Shown: one piece after another, positions 8,590-19,183 of the stretch
Layout: the number at the start of each line of letters is the position of its first letter
Position numbering within the stretch: the stretch's first letter is position 1
Assembly: GCF_019278565.1 (NCBI RefSeq)
Contig: NZ_CP058988.1
Location: forward strand, 3,100,001 to 3,164,000
Direction: 5' to 3'
DNA: 64,000 nucleotides
Source of the DNA: Cellulophaga sp. HaHa_2_95
GTDB lineage: Bacteria; Bacteroidota; Bacteroidia; Flavobacteriales; Flavobacteriaceae
Notes under the pieces: model-generated
Database searches by the model: none
Seen by the model: the letters and a program-made list of their open reading frames with translations, nothing else
Told to the model about the DNA's origin: nothing
Position numbers and translations under genes: made by a program

Positions 8590-10386
8590 TTATTTATTTA
8601 TAGCATTAAGAATTTTTGTAAACAATGCGCTATTCTCATAAACTCCTTGGAATTTTCCTGAACCTGGACCATAAGCAAAAATAGGAACCATAACTCCGGT
8701 ATGATCATGTGATGCAAAATCAGCTTCAATTTTGTTGGTATTCATATCTCCGTCAAGTAAACTCAAGCCAGATGTTTCATGGTCTGCTGTAATTACCACT
8801 AAGGTTTCACCATCACGATCTGCAAACTTTATAGCTTCCGTAATCGCGGTATCAAAATCAATTGCTTCAGAAATGAGTCCTCCAATATCATTATAGTGAC
8901 CAAAACTATCTATTTGAGCTCCTTCTACTAATAAGAAAAATGGGGCATCATCTTTTGATAAAAAAGAGATTCCTTGCTTGGTTGTTTCTGCGAGTAGATT
9001 CCCTCTTCCGTTGCTCATTGAAGGCACTCCGTTTTCCGAGAGAAAAAAGCCAACTTTTGCCACTTTCTGATTACTTAACTCATTCAATTGATTAATTATA
9101 GAAAAAATTGAAGCTATTGGTAACGTATGGAAAGTAGATTTTCCACCACCAGCGAAAAAGTTTAATGGACTAGAAATCAGGTCTTTTGCAATAGCCAAGG
9201 TCTCTGACCTATCTATTTGGTGGGCATAGAAAGAAGACGGAGTAGCACCTGTAATTTCATCAGTAGTAATTATTCCCGTTTTATATCCTTTTTTAGAAAG
9301 AATTTCTATGATATTAGGGATTGGTTCACCCTTACTATCTGTACCTATTGCTCTATTGTTTGTTTTTATTCCCGTGGCCATAGCAGTAGCACCTGCTGCA
9401 GAGTCCGTCGTAAAATCATCAGCAGCTTGCGTTTTCACGAAGCCCATACTTTTTAATTGTGTTAAGGTAAGTTCCCCTTTATTCGCTAAAACAGCCGCTG
9501 AAATTTGTGATAAACCCGTGCCATCACCAATCATCAAAATAATATTTTTTACAGGCTTATCTCTATTGTCAGATTTGAAATTTGGACTATAAACCTCTGA
9601 AAAAATAGTAGCTTTATGAATCCGAGAATCTAGACTGCGAACATATTTAGAACACTCATAAATAGCATCGGTATTGATCACGTCTACCCCTAAATCTACA
9701 AAGGTTCGCCAAGCTGTCTTTGAATCTGGCGTTGCCCAAAACCTAAAAGTCTTTCCTAAACTCTTTGCTTGCGCTACTACACGTGTAACATTTTCTAAAT
9801 CTTCATGGGTAAGCCTTCCTTTACCATTCCAGTGAGAATACTGCTTAAAACTTGTACTAACCATAGCAACCCTCTCCCAATTCTCATCGCTCAAATTGTG
9901 TGTGATTTTTTGATGATCAAAGAATATAAATTCCGGATAGTTTCTATAGTTTTCAGCGTCTGGTCTATTTCCAGAAACAACAATTTTAATTTCAGGATGC
10001 TCTATTATTTTGGGATATTTTTTTAAACTCTCAATGATTGCATTCAGCGTGGTAATAGCATCAGACTTCACATCTATCATCAAGATCAGTTGCTGTACTG
10101 TACCAATTTTATTTTCAATAGCCGTATTTAAGGGTTCTAAATATAATTTTTCCAGCGTACGTTCAGCATCTATTTCTGCTTCTGTGTGTGCTACGTTTAA
10201 CGATTTATCGTTTAAATAAACATCAACCTCTATACTATTTAATCCATTTGAAAAGGCTGTCCAAAAAGGTACGCTTTGCAAATAATCATTATGAGAATGA
10301 ATTAAGGCAGTATTTTTTTCTTGTCCGTAAGAAGCTATTATTATAAAGAAAACAACGACCCAAACGATTTTTTTTAATAAAAACAT
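8590..10386 (-). CDS. Fusion of PI-PLC/GDPD-like domain and alkaline phosphatase
   Basis: 598 residues with a signal peptide. Residues about 28-255 look like a phosphodiesterase TIM barrel (IHSHNDYLQ, then SIEVDVYLNDKSLNVAHTE), similar to glycerophosphodiester/PI-PLC-like proteins. Residues about 275-598 are an alkaline phosphatase: MIGDGTGLSQI, the nucleophile motif TDSAAGATAMATG, VEGAQIDSFGHYND and TADHETSGLSL. One polypeptide could thus cut a phosphodiester and then release phosphate from the product. It sits between SusD and the metallophosphatase, so the operon appears devoted to organic phosphate. The ligand for the first domain is inferred. Confidence 0.87.
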   Translation of the reverse strand: MFLLKKIVWVVVFFIIIASYGQEKNTALIHSHNDYLQSVPFWTAFSNGLNSIEVDVYLNDKSLNVAHTEAEIDAERTLEKLYLEPLNTAIENKIGTVQQLILMIDVKSDAITTLNAIIESLKKYPKIIEHPEIKIVVSGNRPDAENYRNYPEFIFFDHQKITHNLSDENWERVAMVSTSFKQYSHWNGKGRLTHEDLENVTRVVAQAKSLGKTFRFWATPDSKTAWRTFVDLGVDVINTDAIYECSKYVRSLDSRIHKATIFSEVYSPNFKSDNRDKPVKNIILMIGDGTGLSQISAAVLANKGELTLTQLKSMGFVKTQAADDFTTDSAAGATAMATGIKTNNRAIGTDSKGEPIPNIIEILSKKGYKTGIITTDEITGATPSSFYAHQIDRSETLAIAKDLISSPLNFFAGGGKSTFHTLPIASIFSIINQLNELSNQKVAKVGFFLSENGVPSMSNGRGNLLAETTKQGISFLSKDDAPFFLLVEGAQIDSFGHYNDIGGLISEAIDFDTAITEAIKFADRDGETLVVITADHETSGLSLLDGDMNTNKIEADFASHDHTGVMVPIFAYGPGSGKFQGVYENSALFTKILNAINK

Positions 10387-10461
10387 AAAATCTAAAAATT
10401 AAGAAAAGGTGCAGCCAGTGAGCATACACCTTTTCAAATTAAAATATATAAAGTGTTGCGT

Positions 10462-12054
10462 CTACCAACCTTGATTTGGAGCTATACCAGAAGATTGAAT
10501 TACCGTAGTAGGAATTGGCCATACCTGCATGTATGAAGGGTCAAAATTTCTTGCCGGCCATACCACTTCCGATGTATACGGAGAGTCTGGATTAGATCTA
10601 TCCGTATAAATTCTTCCATAAATAGGTTTACTATAAGCTTCTTCCGCGTCTCCCCAACGTACTAAGTCAAAATGTCTATTCGCAAACTCACCTGCTAACT
10701 CTACACGGCGCTCATGCTTCAGATCTTCCATTGTAGCATTACTTTTTGGAGCCAAACCTGCTCTTTCTCGCACCAAATTTAAAGGCACATCACCATTCTT
10801 GCCATCTGCAATAAGTGCTTCAGCCTTCATTAATAAAACCTCGGCATAACGCATCAGTGGCACGTTGTATACAGTAGATGGATTATCACCATTAGTATTT
10901 AAATAAGTTCCAACAGGATTTTCAAATTGAAACTCATACATGTATTTATTAAATTGAAAACCTGAATTTGAATTTTCTGATTGATATCTCCTTTCCTCAC
11001 CGAAAAAAGTAAAGTCGTCTCCAAAATTTAAAATAGTAACCCCTCTTCTGACATCATCATCTTCAAATTCATTATACAATCCTTCAGAAGGCGTATAATA
11101 CCCCCAACCATTGTACTTTCCCCAACCTTTGTTTTCTAGCATAACACCCGTTAAGATACTACCTCCATCTACGCTTGAATCTACAGACCAAATATATTCG
11201 CTCCCCCAATTATTCAAATGACTATGCAATTCGCGGAAATCCTTTTCTGGATGATCTGTATCTATTAAAGCTCTCCCTGAGCCTGAATTTGCCACAGCAT
11301 CTGCAAATTTAACGACCTCTGCATATCTACTGTTATCATATTGTGCCCAGTATAAATTGGTTTTAGCAATGTAAGCTAGCGCTGCATCTTTATGAGGTCG
11401 CCCATAGTTATCTGCACTATAGGAAGTAAAAACAGGTAAAAGATCTACTGCCATTTTTAAATCATCTTCTATCTGCTGGTAGTTTTCTATTACACTGGCT
11501 GGTCTTGTATAGCTTCCAGCATCATCATTCATATTAAGTTCTGTAACAATTGGAACACCCCCATTAGGTCCGTTATCTCCATACGTATGTGCTACCCAGA
11601 AATAACTAAACGCACGCATAAAATAAGCTTCCCCCAAATACTGATTTTTTAAAGTCTCGCTAATTTCCATAGTTGGAACATTTAAAATCACATCATTAGC
11701 TCTTCTAATTACCTTATAACTGTTTGGATAGCATGTAGAAGTATAACTCCCTTCTCCTCCCGTAATATTAAAATCTTTGATATTGTCTGCAGCTGCTTTT
11801 ATGCGGCCGGTAACCATATCATCTGACGCGTTGATGTACCAAAAGAAACCTCTTGAAAACATTTCTTGATCGCTCATGTAATCGTACATACTATTTACTG
11901 CTTCTTGCGCATCTTGCTCTGTCTTCCAGAAATTTGCATATGAGGTACTTCCTAAGGGAGAAACTTCTGTGAAATCTTCAGAACAAGAATTAGCTAAACC
12001 AAGACCTGCAATAGCTATCGTAAATATGAATAATTCTTTAAATCTATTTTTCAT
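10462..12054 (-). CDS. SusD/RagB family outer-membrane lipoprotein
   Basis: 530 residues from the ATG at 12054; an upstream in-frame extension overlaps the SusC gene and is rejected because the lipoprotein signal (AIAGLGLANSCSED) begins just after this Met. SusD-like TPR features include the N-terminal TSYANFWKTEQDAQEAVNSMYDYM and the C-terminal LNLVRERAGLAPKSN plus ERRVELAGEFANRHFDLVRWGDAE. It caps the SusC channel and captures the ligand on the cell surface. The stop of SusC is 17 bp upstream. Confidence 0.95.
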   Translation of the reverse strand: MKNRFKELFIFTIAIAGLGLANSCSEDFTEVSPLGSTSYANFWKTEQDAQEAVNSMYDYMSDQEMFSRGFFWYINASDDMVTGRIKAAADNIKDFNITGGEGSYTSTCYPNSYKVIRRANDVILNVPTMEISETLKNQYLGEAYFMRAFSYFWVAHTYGDNGPNGGVPIVTELNMNDDAGSYTRPASVIENYQQIEDDLKMAVDLLPVFTSYSADNYGRPHKDAALAYIAKTNLYWAQYDNSRYAEVVKFADAVANSGSGRALIDTDHPEKDFRELHSHLNNWGSEYIWSVDSSVDGGSILTGVMLENKGWGKYNGWGYYTPSEGLYNEFEDDDVRRGVTILNFGDDFTFFGEERRYQSENSNSGFQFNKYMYEFQFENPVGTYLNTNGDNPSTVYNVPLMRYAEVLLMKAEALIADGKNGDVPLNLVRERAGLAPKSNATMEDLKHERRVELAGEFANRHFDLVRWGDAEEAYSKPIYGRIYTDRSNPDSPYTSEVVWPARNFDPSYMQVWPIPTTVIQSSGIAPNQGW

Positions 12055-12070
12055 TTTTGTCGTTTTTTTA

Positions 12071-15000
12071 TTAAAGAGATAGTGATAAACCAGCAGTGAT
12101 TGTTCTAGAAAGTGGGTATTTGGCAACATCTAATCCCTTACCTCCTACTTCTGGATCTAATCCTGAATACTTCGTAATTGTAAAAATGTTTTCTGCGGAT
12201 AAGTAGATGCGTAAAGAAGAACCTTTTGCTATTGTATTCATTATACTAGCGTCTAAAGTGTACCCTAACGTGATGTTTTTCATTCTCAAATAAGAAGCAT
12301 CTTCTAAATAGTAGCTAGACGTTGTACCAAAATTCTTATTGTCATCTTTTGTAGAAATTCTTGGTATATCAGAATCTGTGTTTGATGGAGACCAAGCTCC
12401 TAAAACACGATTGTCTAAATTATACCCTGTTAACGAAGCATTGTAAGTGGTAAACTTATATCCATTGAATACATCTACACCAGCAACACCTTGGAAGAGC
12501 ATATTAACATCAAAATTTTTGTAGTTTAAGTTTAAACCAAAATTATACGTAACATCTGGTTGATAGCTATCATAAAAAACTTTATCCTCATCGTCTATCT
12601 TGCCATCATCATTACTGTCTGCAAATTTAAAATCTCCGGGTACCGCATTTGGCTGAATCAAAGTGCCCTCTTTTGTATGTGCATCAATCTCTGCTTGATT
12701 TTGAAATATTCCCAATTGTGGAACTAAATACATGGCATATAATGATCTTCCTACTTCGGAACGGAATGGTCTTAATACTTGACGAACATCATCATCATGT
12801 GCAATAAAATTGATTCCGCTTTTATTATATCCCTCTAAGTTTATTAACTCATTGTCTAAGATGCTAGCATTTGCATTTATCGTAAAGTTTACATCGCCAA
12901 GAGCATTAGAATAGCTTGCTGCAATTTCATACCCTGAATTTTGTACTTCTCCACCATTTACATCTGCCGCACTCGTTCCTTGATTTAAATCTTCTAAACC
13001 CGGTAAAATCATTCCTTTTGTGGTTTTTTGGAAGTAATCAAAAGTTAAGCTCAAGCTGTTGTTAAATAAAGATGCATCCATACCTAAATCTATAGACTCA
13101 GAAATTTCCCAGTTTAAATTAGGATTAGATTGCTTCCCTACATAAGCCCCTTTATAATCTTGGGCTGCGTTTTCTCCTAAAATAACCGTTGTACTATTTA
13201 AGGGTACATCAAAAGAATAATATCCTACAGAATTAATATTCCCTATTTGCCCCCAAGAAGCTCTAAACTTTAAATCATTTACCGCTGGAACATTGAAGAA
13301 AGACTCATCACTCAAACGCCAACCTAAAGTAGCTGAAGGAAAATTATCTACTTGGTTGTTTACCGCTAAACGCGAAGTTCTGTCTCTACGGATAGCTCCT
13401 GAGATAAAGTATCTATTTTTAAAATTATACATTACTCTACCAATAGCAGAAGTAAGTGCATCTTCATAAACTCCAGTTCCAGGATTACGAATAACAGACG
13501 CATTTGATAGGTATTGATTAAACGGTTCTTCATTACTAAACCCTTCCCCTTGTACAGCTAAAGACTCATAATCCGTATGCTGAGCAGAATAAATGGCTGT
13601 AATATCAAGGTTATGATTTCCAAAAGATTGTTTGTAGGCTATTTGATTGTCCCATACCCAACGGTTTGTAGTGGATGTATTCTGATTTAGGTAGTTATTT
13701 GGATTAGACCTGCCCAATTCAGGAACACTAGGCTGAAACCTTTTAGAGTCTGATTGTGTATAGCTATACGCATAACTGGTTTTAAAAGATAAACCGTTTA
13801 CTATTTTATATTTGGCATACACATTGGCATTAATAAAATTGGTTGGTGCTGTCACTGTTGGACGTATCAATAAAGCTAAAGGATTATAAACATCTCCATA
13901 AGCCCCTGCAAATTGCGAAAGATTCTCTGGAGCAACTCCTGCAAAACTACCATCTTCATAATAGGTAGGTGCCGATGAAGGCATATAAATAGCATTGATA
14001 ATGGTACCAGAATATGGGTTATCTGTATTTGTACCTAACGCTTCTGTTCTAGAGAAATATACATTTTCTCCAATACTTATTTTATCAGATAAATCCATGT
14101 CCGATTTCACTCTAAAATTAAAACGCTCTGAACTAGTCCCTTGTAGTAAGCCCTCTTTCTTAGTATATCCAAAAGAAGTTAAATAATTCATTTTCTCCGT
14201 AGCGCCACTCATGTTAATGTTGGTGTTTACTATTTTAGCTGGTCTAAAAATTGCATCTATCCAATTCGTACGATTTACCTGTCCGTAAGGATTTTGTTGT
14301 GCATCGTGAGCAGATTGTCTTGGAGAACCACCATTATCTGCTGCTAGATTGTAAGTTGCCGCTTGTTCTTGAGCCGTTAAAGGTGTCGGTAAATTTGTAG
14401 CTTCCTGAATTCCACTATAAAAATCAACAGCGATTCTTGGCTTCCCGATTTTTCCTTTTTTAGTCTGAATTACGATGACTCCTGATGCTGCTTGTGCACC
14501 ATAAATTGCAGCGGCAGCTGCATCTTTTAGAATAGATACCGATGCAATGTCATTAGGATTGATCGCTGGACCGTAATATGGAACACCATCTACAACCGTT
14601 AAGGGTTGCTCACTGGCGAAAGAGCCCAATCCTCTAATTACTGCGCTTCCACTTTGTGAGGGATCACCACCTTGTTGAAGTACGGTAACCCCTGCAACAT
14701 TACCTTGTAAGAAATCTGTTAAATTCGCTACGGGTCTAGAAGCAATACTTTCTACATTACTTACCGTTGAAATTGCCGAGGTTAAATCGCCCTTTTTAGT
14801 GGAACCATACCCAATAAGTACCACTTCATCTAAAGCACTTGCTTGCTCATTTAAAACAATGCTAAGTATTTGGTTACCATTATATAAAATTTCTTTCTGA
14901 GCATAACCAATTGATGATACTATTAAAGTTCCATTCTCATTTGTTAACTGCAAAGTGAAATTTCCGTCAAAATCGGCTGCTGTCCCACCCCCTCCTTGCT

Positions 15001-15133
15001 GTTTCGCTAAAATTGAAGCTCCAGGAATTGGCACCCCTTCATGATCCGTTACATTACCTGTTACAGTTACTTGTGCATAGGAATAAAACATGCTTCCTAA
15101 AACAAGAAATAAAATTAAGTACATTTTTTTCAT
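12071..15133 (-). CDS. SusC/RagA family TonB-linked outer-membrane transporter
   Basis: 1020 residues from the ATG at 15133, chosen because a good signal peptide (MKKMYLILFLVLGSMFYSYAQ) follows. An N-terminal carboxypeptidase-like domain (GNVTDHEGVPIPGASIL) is followed by the plug (SALDEVVLIGYGSTKKGDLTSAIS, then PLTVVDGVPYYGPAINPNDIASVSILKDAAAAAIYG), a 22-strand barrel and the C-terminal aromatic strand. Together with SusD it forms an outer-membrane importer. The downstream phosphatases point to a phosphorylated or phospholipid-derived substrate instead of a polysaccharide; that is an inference. Confidence 0.95.
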   Translation of the reverse strand: MKKMYLILFLVLGSMFYSYAQVTVTGNVTDHEGVPIPGASILAKQQGGGGTAADFDGNFTLQLTNENGTLIVSSIGYAQKEILYNGNQILSIVLNEQASALDEVVLIGYGSTKKGDLTSAISTVSNVESIASRPVANLTDFLQGNVAGVTVLQQGGDPSQSGSAVIRGLGSFASEQPLTVVDGVPYYGPAINPNDIASVSILKDAAAAAIYGAQAASGVIVIQTKKGKIGKPRIAVDFYSGIQEATNLPTPLTAQEQAATYNLAADNGGSPRQSAHDAQQNPYGQVNRTNWIDAIFRPAKIVNTNINMSGATEKMNYLTSFGYTKKEGLLQGTSSERFNFRVKSDMDLSDKISIGENVYFSRTEALGTNTDNPYSGTIINAIYMPSSAPTYYEDGSFAGVAPENLSQFAGAYGDVYNPLALLIRPTVTAPTNFINANVYAKYKIVNGLSFKTSYAYSYTQSDSKRFQPSVPELGRSNPNNYLNQNTSTTNRWVWDNQIAYKQSFGNHNLDITAIYSAQHTDYESLAVQGEGFSNEEPFNQYLSNASVIRNPGTGVYEDALTSAIGRVMYNFKNRYFISGAIRRDRTSRLAVNNQVDNFPSATLGWRLSDESFFNVPAVNDLKFRASWGQIGNINSVGYYSFDVPLNSTTVILGENAAQDYKGAYVGKQSNPNLNWEISESIDLGMDASLFNNSLSLTFDYFQKTTKGMILPGLEDLNQGTSAADVNGGEVQNSGYEIAASYSNALGDVNFTINANASILDNELINLEGYNKSGINFIAHDDDVRQVLRPFRSEVGRSLYAMYLVPQLGIFQNQAEIDAHTKEGTLIQPNAVPGDFKFADSNDDGKIDDEDKVFYDSYQPDVTYNFGLNLNYKNFDVNMLFQGVAGVDVFNGYKFTTYNASLTGYNLDNRVLGAWSPSNTDSDIPRISTKDDNKNFGTTSSYYLEDASYLRMKNITLGYTLDASIMNTIAKGSSLRIYLSAENIFTITKYSGLDPEVGGKGLDVAKYPLSRTITAGLSLSL

Positions 15134-15298
15134 TGAAATATCTATTTTGGTTTGGAGTAAATGTATTTTACGAAAAAAGTATAAAGGAGGAATTTTGTTT
15201 CTCAAAGGAGGACAAATCATTCAAATTGGAGGGTGAAAAAGTATAAATATGCGCACTTTTGTTTCACTAACAATTAGCTAACATTGCCGTAATCTTGA

Positions 15299-18200
15299 CT
15301 ATACAATTGACCTTGATAATTGTGCTTTAAATTCTTTAGGACTAAGACCATAATATTTTTTAAAAGAGCGCCCAAAATACTTAGGGTCATTATACCCACA
15401 TTCAAAGCTAATTTCTGAGATATTAAACTTGTTGGTTTTAAGTAAAGCTTCTGCTTTTTGTAAGCGTAACGAGGTAATAACATCTGATGGTGATTGCTCC
15501 AGTAATTCCTTATAAATTCGATAACATTTTACACGAGATATCCCGAGCTTCTCCACCAACATTTCTACATTAAAAGAAGGATTAGATAGTTCTTGTTTAA
15601 CAATCGTAAGACTATTTTTTAGTAATTTATCATTTGGAGAATTGATATCATCATCTGTAAGTATTTGAAATACCTCTTGCTGTAACTTATGTTCTATACG
15701 ATCATCTCGCCTTTCTAATAGGCTTGAAATTTTCTTCAATATAAACCGTGTACTCGCAGGTAATTGTATAACTACATCAATGCCAAATTCTACAGACTGT
15801 TCTTGCAATTCGTAATTAATATCCTCTGAGATATAAACCATGGGAATTTGTCTCTTACTCGAAGTATTACCCAAAGAACTTTTTAAATATTGGACGAGTT
15901 CTTTAGAAAAAGTAGCTTGGTAGAATACTATCAGGTCAATATTCATATGATTAATAGCTGAAGTGAAATTGTTAACTTCATTTTCAAACACTAGTTGATA
16001 ATTTTCATTTTCAAGGATTTGATTTGCGACACTAAAATTCACTTCGTCACTAAATACTAGAAGTTGTTTCTTACCCAACTGTACATCTTTCTGTTGATCT
16101 AGATACTTCCAAGTAATATTTTCAACCTGATGGTGATTGGCATTTATAAATTCAACAGGTATTTTCAGGGCTATATGGAATCCCTCTACTAGCGTTTCCT
16201 TAAAAGTACCATCTAAATCTTTCAGTATATTTTGAACGGCTATAAAGTATGGACTATAATGTAAAATATTAAACCAATTAGAAATTAAGACACTACTATT
16301 GGATTCAATTCGAAACTCTAAAAATGTATGATGCCTAACAATTTTAAGACCAAGGGTGCTTGAGGTATCTGAATATTTTGCCAAATCGTTAAATAAATAC
16401 TGCAGTAATAACCTAAGACGTAAGACGTCTACAGCCACCCAACCTAAAGAATTCTCATATTCACCCTTAAAATTGACCTTATTACTTTTTAATTTTACTT
16501 TGAGCTTATCAATACTTGCTTTTAAAAGAATAGGCAAGTTTATCGCAGCTACTTTTATATCACCAATTTCTTTGACATGATCTAAATAATTCCATTCAGA
16601 CACCAAGTTCACTAATTTACCAGCCTCCCAAAGTATTTCTTTTTGAATTTTTGTATCCTCTTTCAACTCACTGGCTAATTTCATTACTCTTGATATAGGT
16701 TCTTGAAATTCTGAAAGAACAAATGTTTTAAACTTTTCAATTTCAAAAGCTTCATTCTTCAAATTATTATGAATGGCAAGTAGCTTTTCTTTCTGAAGTA
16801 CAATCTCCTTATTCTTATCATCCAATAAGGTGTTTACGGCCACTAAGTCTCTCTTTTGATTTTCTATGACCCGTGTTCTAGCACTTATTTGGTTTTCTAG
16901 TTTTTTCTGCTGCGCCAAGGCATTTTTACTCTTAAAGTAAATAATTAAAAAGGCACCAATCAATAATATAAAAAGAAGAAGCACATAAAAATATATGGTT
17001 TCATAAAAGGCTTTCTTAATTTTTAAATTAAAGGAAACCACTTCTAGATTTTGGGTATTACCTTCTTTTACGTAAAAAGTATATTCTCCTGAAGAAAGGT
17101 TAGCATACTTTATGAGATGGTCTATTGGTAATAGATTCCAATCCTCATCTTTTCCTGAAAGTTTATAGTAAATATCGGCATCGCTAGTATTGGGAAATTT
17201 AATGGGAGTCACAGTAATTTCTAAACTATTATCTCTAAAATTATTTTCTATGTTTTTTTTAAAATTTTCATCACCATTTACAACAACCTTAATCTTAGCA
17301 GCTACTGTTTTATTCACTATTGTATTAGGGTTAAAATAATTTAATCCATTTACCCCTCCAAAGAACATTAGCCCTTTGCTATCTTGATAATAAGCCCCTT
17401 CTGAAAACTCCGGAGCTTGCCAGCCTTCCTTTGGGTTAAAAGCCTTTACTTCAAAACTATTAGTGTCTATTACTGCAATTCCTTTAGTGGTACTTGCCCA
17501 AATCTGATCTTTATTTTTTAGGAGTCCGTAGACCATATGACTTGGTAAACCTTCTTCTTCGGTAATATTTTTAATCTCTTTAGTGGCCTTGTTGTAAACA
17601 CTAATTCCGCCAAGCGATGCAATCCAATAGGTTGTCGTTAATTCCTCTTTATAAATAGAATAGATACTATTTCCCAGAATACCTTCATTCTTTGTTAACT
17701 GCTCTACCATACCCGTTTTAATATCAAAAAATAATACACCATTCTCTTCAGTGCCCATACAAATTACATCGCCACTTTTGGTAATACTCCTAATATTAAA
17801 TTGATCAAATTGTTTTTGGCCCTTAAAAAAATCGAAATGGTTTTCATTCAAATTGAACTTCGCGAGACCACCCCAACAAGCTATCCATAATCGCTTTTCT
17901 GTATCTTCAAACATGGAATAATTTCGGTTGTTTGGTAGTTCAGAGATCGAGTCGGCTTCATAAGTTTTATATCCCTTATCCGTAATACGCAGTATTCCTG
18001 CATAGGTACCTACCCATACGGTACCATCACTAGCGGTAAATAAATTGCGTACACGCTCCCAATCACTATTTTGCTTGGCTTCCTTTACTTTGTATTTAAG
18101 ATAGCATTTTGTTCCCGTGTCATAATAATAGATTCCGTTAGTGTAGTATCCTAGCCATAAATTAGAATTACTATCCTTGGTTATCGCTCGCAATGTTTCA

Positions 18201-19024
18201 TTTGGTAAATGTGGATAATTCACGGGATGCGGAACTATTGTCGTAATTTTATCTGAGCCATTATAAGCCATACTCAACCCCCCGTCTTTTTGCGCAAGCC
18301 ATACATTCCCAAAAAGATCTTGGTGCAATTTTTCTATTTCATTGCTGTTAAAACTATAGGGTGTATACACATCATATGTATAATGATCTATTCTTTTATT
18401 ATTAATATTATTTATGTCATTAGGAAGAATAAAAAGACCATTTCTACGTGTTGCGAACCATATGTTACCGATATTGTCTTTTAAAACATCATTTATAATT
18501 AAGCCCGGGTACTCCGTTAGGAGTATTTGTTTTAAGTTCTCATAATTCTCCTTCTCAGGAGGTGTGTAGGTTGCAACAATAAATTTTCCGTTTTCAAATT
18601 TGTAGGCCGTATTTGCTGCAAAAACGTATAAAGTACCATCTGCTGCTAATTTTAGTTGTCTTGGGGCTTTATCAAATTTAAAATTTTTAAAAGTGGAATT
18701 CCCAAGGTATCTACTTACATGGCCTTCTTTTGTAATTAACCAAAGAGTACCATTCTTATCTCTTTCAAGATTTATGATATAATTTCCTGGTATGGTTCCT
18801 TGTTCATTAATTTCGTGCTTGTAATAGGTGATAGTGTGTCCATCAAAATAATTCAATCCATCAAGGGTCCCAATCCAAAGACCGCCATCTTCATCATTTT
18901 CTATATCAATTACAGAATTATTAGATAATCCATCATCTGTAGTATAGTTTTCAAATTTGATTTGTTGCCCAATAAGAGCGGAAAAAGTAAACGTAAAAAG
19001 AATGGAAAAGGTAAAACGATTCAT
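15299..19024 (-). CDS. Hybrid two-component-like sensor/AraC regulator with degenerate kinase and receiver
   Basis: 1241 residues laid out like a hybrid two-component system. A signal peptide and periplasmic propeller repeats (DGGLWIGTLDGLNYFDG) reach about residue 560, then a Y_Y_Y domain, a membrane span near residue 678, a coiled coil, kinase-like and receiver-like regions, and an AraC helix-turn-helix (SRVKCYRIYKELLEQSPSDVI; GYNDPKYFGRSFKKYYGLSPKEF). The usual SHEFRTP box reads SEFQEP (Ser771-Glu772), with no His. The receiver phospho-Asp position is Tyr1035 (DLIVFYQATF), and I see no N or G boxes of the ATPase. It probably signals without phosphotransfer. It lies upstream of SusC on the same strand and likely controls that operon. 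Confidence 0.9.
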   Translation of the reverse strand: MNRFTFSILFTFTFSALIGQQIKFENYTTDDGLSNNSVIDIENDEDGGLWIGTLDGLNYFDGHTITYYKHEINEQGTIPGNYIINLERDKNGTLWLITKEGHVSRYLGNSTFKNFKFDKAPRQLKLAADGTLYVFAANTAYKFENGKFIVATYTPPEKENYENLKQILLTEYPGLIINDVLKDNIGNIWFATRRNGLFILPNDINNINNKRIDHYTYDVYTPYSFNSNEIEKLHQDLFGNVWLAQKDGGLSMAYNGSDKITTIVPHPVNYPHLPNETLRAITKDSNSNLWLGYYTNGIYYYDTGTKCYLKYKVKEAKQNSDWERVRNLFTASDGTVWVGTYAGILRITDKGYKTYEADSISELPNNRNYSMFEDTEKRLWIACWGGLAKFNLNENHFDFFKGQKQFDQFNIRSITKSGDVICMGTEENGVLFFDIKTGMVEQLTKNEGILGNSIYSIYKEELTTTYWIASLGGISVYNKATKEIKNITEEEGLPSHMVYGLLKNKDQIWASTTKGIAVIDTNSFEVKAFNPKEGWQAPEFSEGAYYQDSKGLMFFGGVNGLNYFNPNTIVNKTVAAKIKVVVNGDENFKKNIENNFRDNSLEITVTPIKFPNTSDADIYYKLSGKDEDWNLLPIDHLIKYANLSSGEYTFYVKEGNTQNLEVVSFNLKIKKAFYETIYFYVLLLFILLIGAFLIIYFKSKNALAQQKKLENQISARTRVIENQKRDLVAVNTLLDDKNKEIVLQKEKLLAIHNNLKNEAFEIEKFKTFVLSEFQEPISRVMKLASELKEDTKIQKEILWEAGKLVNLVSEWNYLDHVKEIGDIKVAAINLPILLKASIDKLKVKLKSNKVNFKGEYENSLGWVAVDVLRLRLLLQYLFNDLAKYSDTSSTLGLKIVRHHTFLEFRIESNSSVLISNWFNILHYSPYFIAVQNILKDLDGTFKETLVEGFHIALKIPVEFINANHHQVENITWKYLDQQKDVQLGKKQLLVFSDEVNFSVANQILENENYQLVFENEVNNFTSAINHMNIDLIVFYQATFSKELVQYLKSSLGNTSSKRQIPMVYISEDINYELQEQSVEFGIDVVIQLPASTRFILKKISSLLERRDDRIEHKLQQEVFQILTDDDINSPNDKLLKNSLTIVKQELSNPSFNVEMLVEKLGISRVKCYRIYKELLEQSPSDVITSLRLQKAEALLKTNKFNISEISFECGYNDPKYFGRSFKKYYGLSPKEFKAQLSRSIV

Positions 19025-19183
19025 TTTGATTGTTTAAATCTACAATGATATGGATCTACCATTACTCCAATATAAACTATAGGTTAATTTAATAAAAAGT
19101 CCTCTAATGCCTTAAAGAATTATAAGAGAAGTAATCCTAATCTTATCTATTTTTTGGGTAACTTAGAAGCTTAAATTTTTAGA

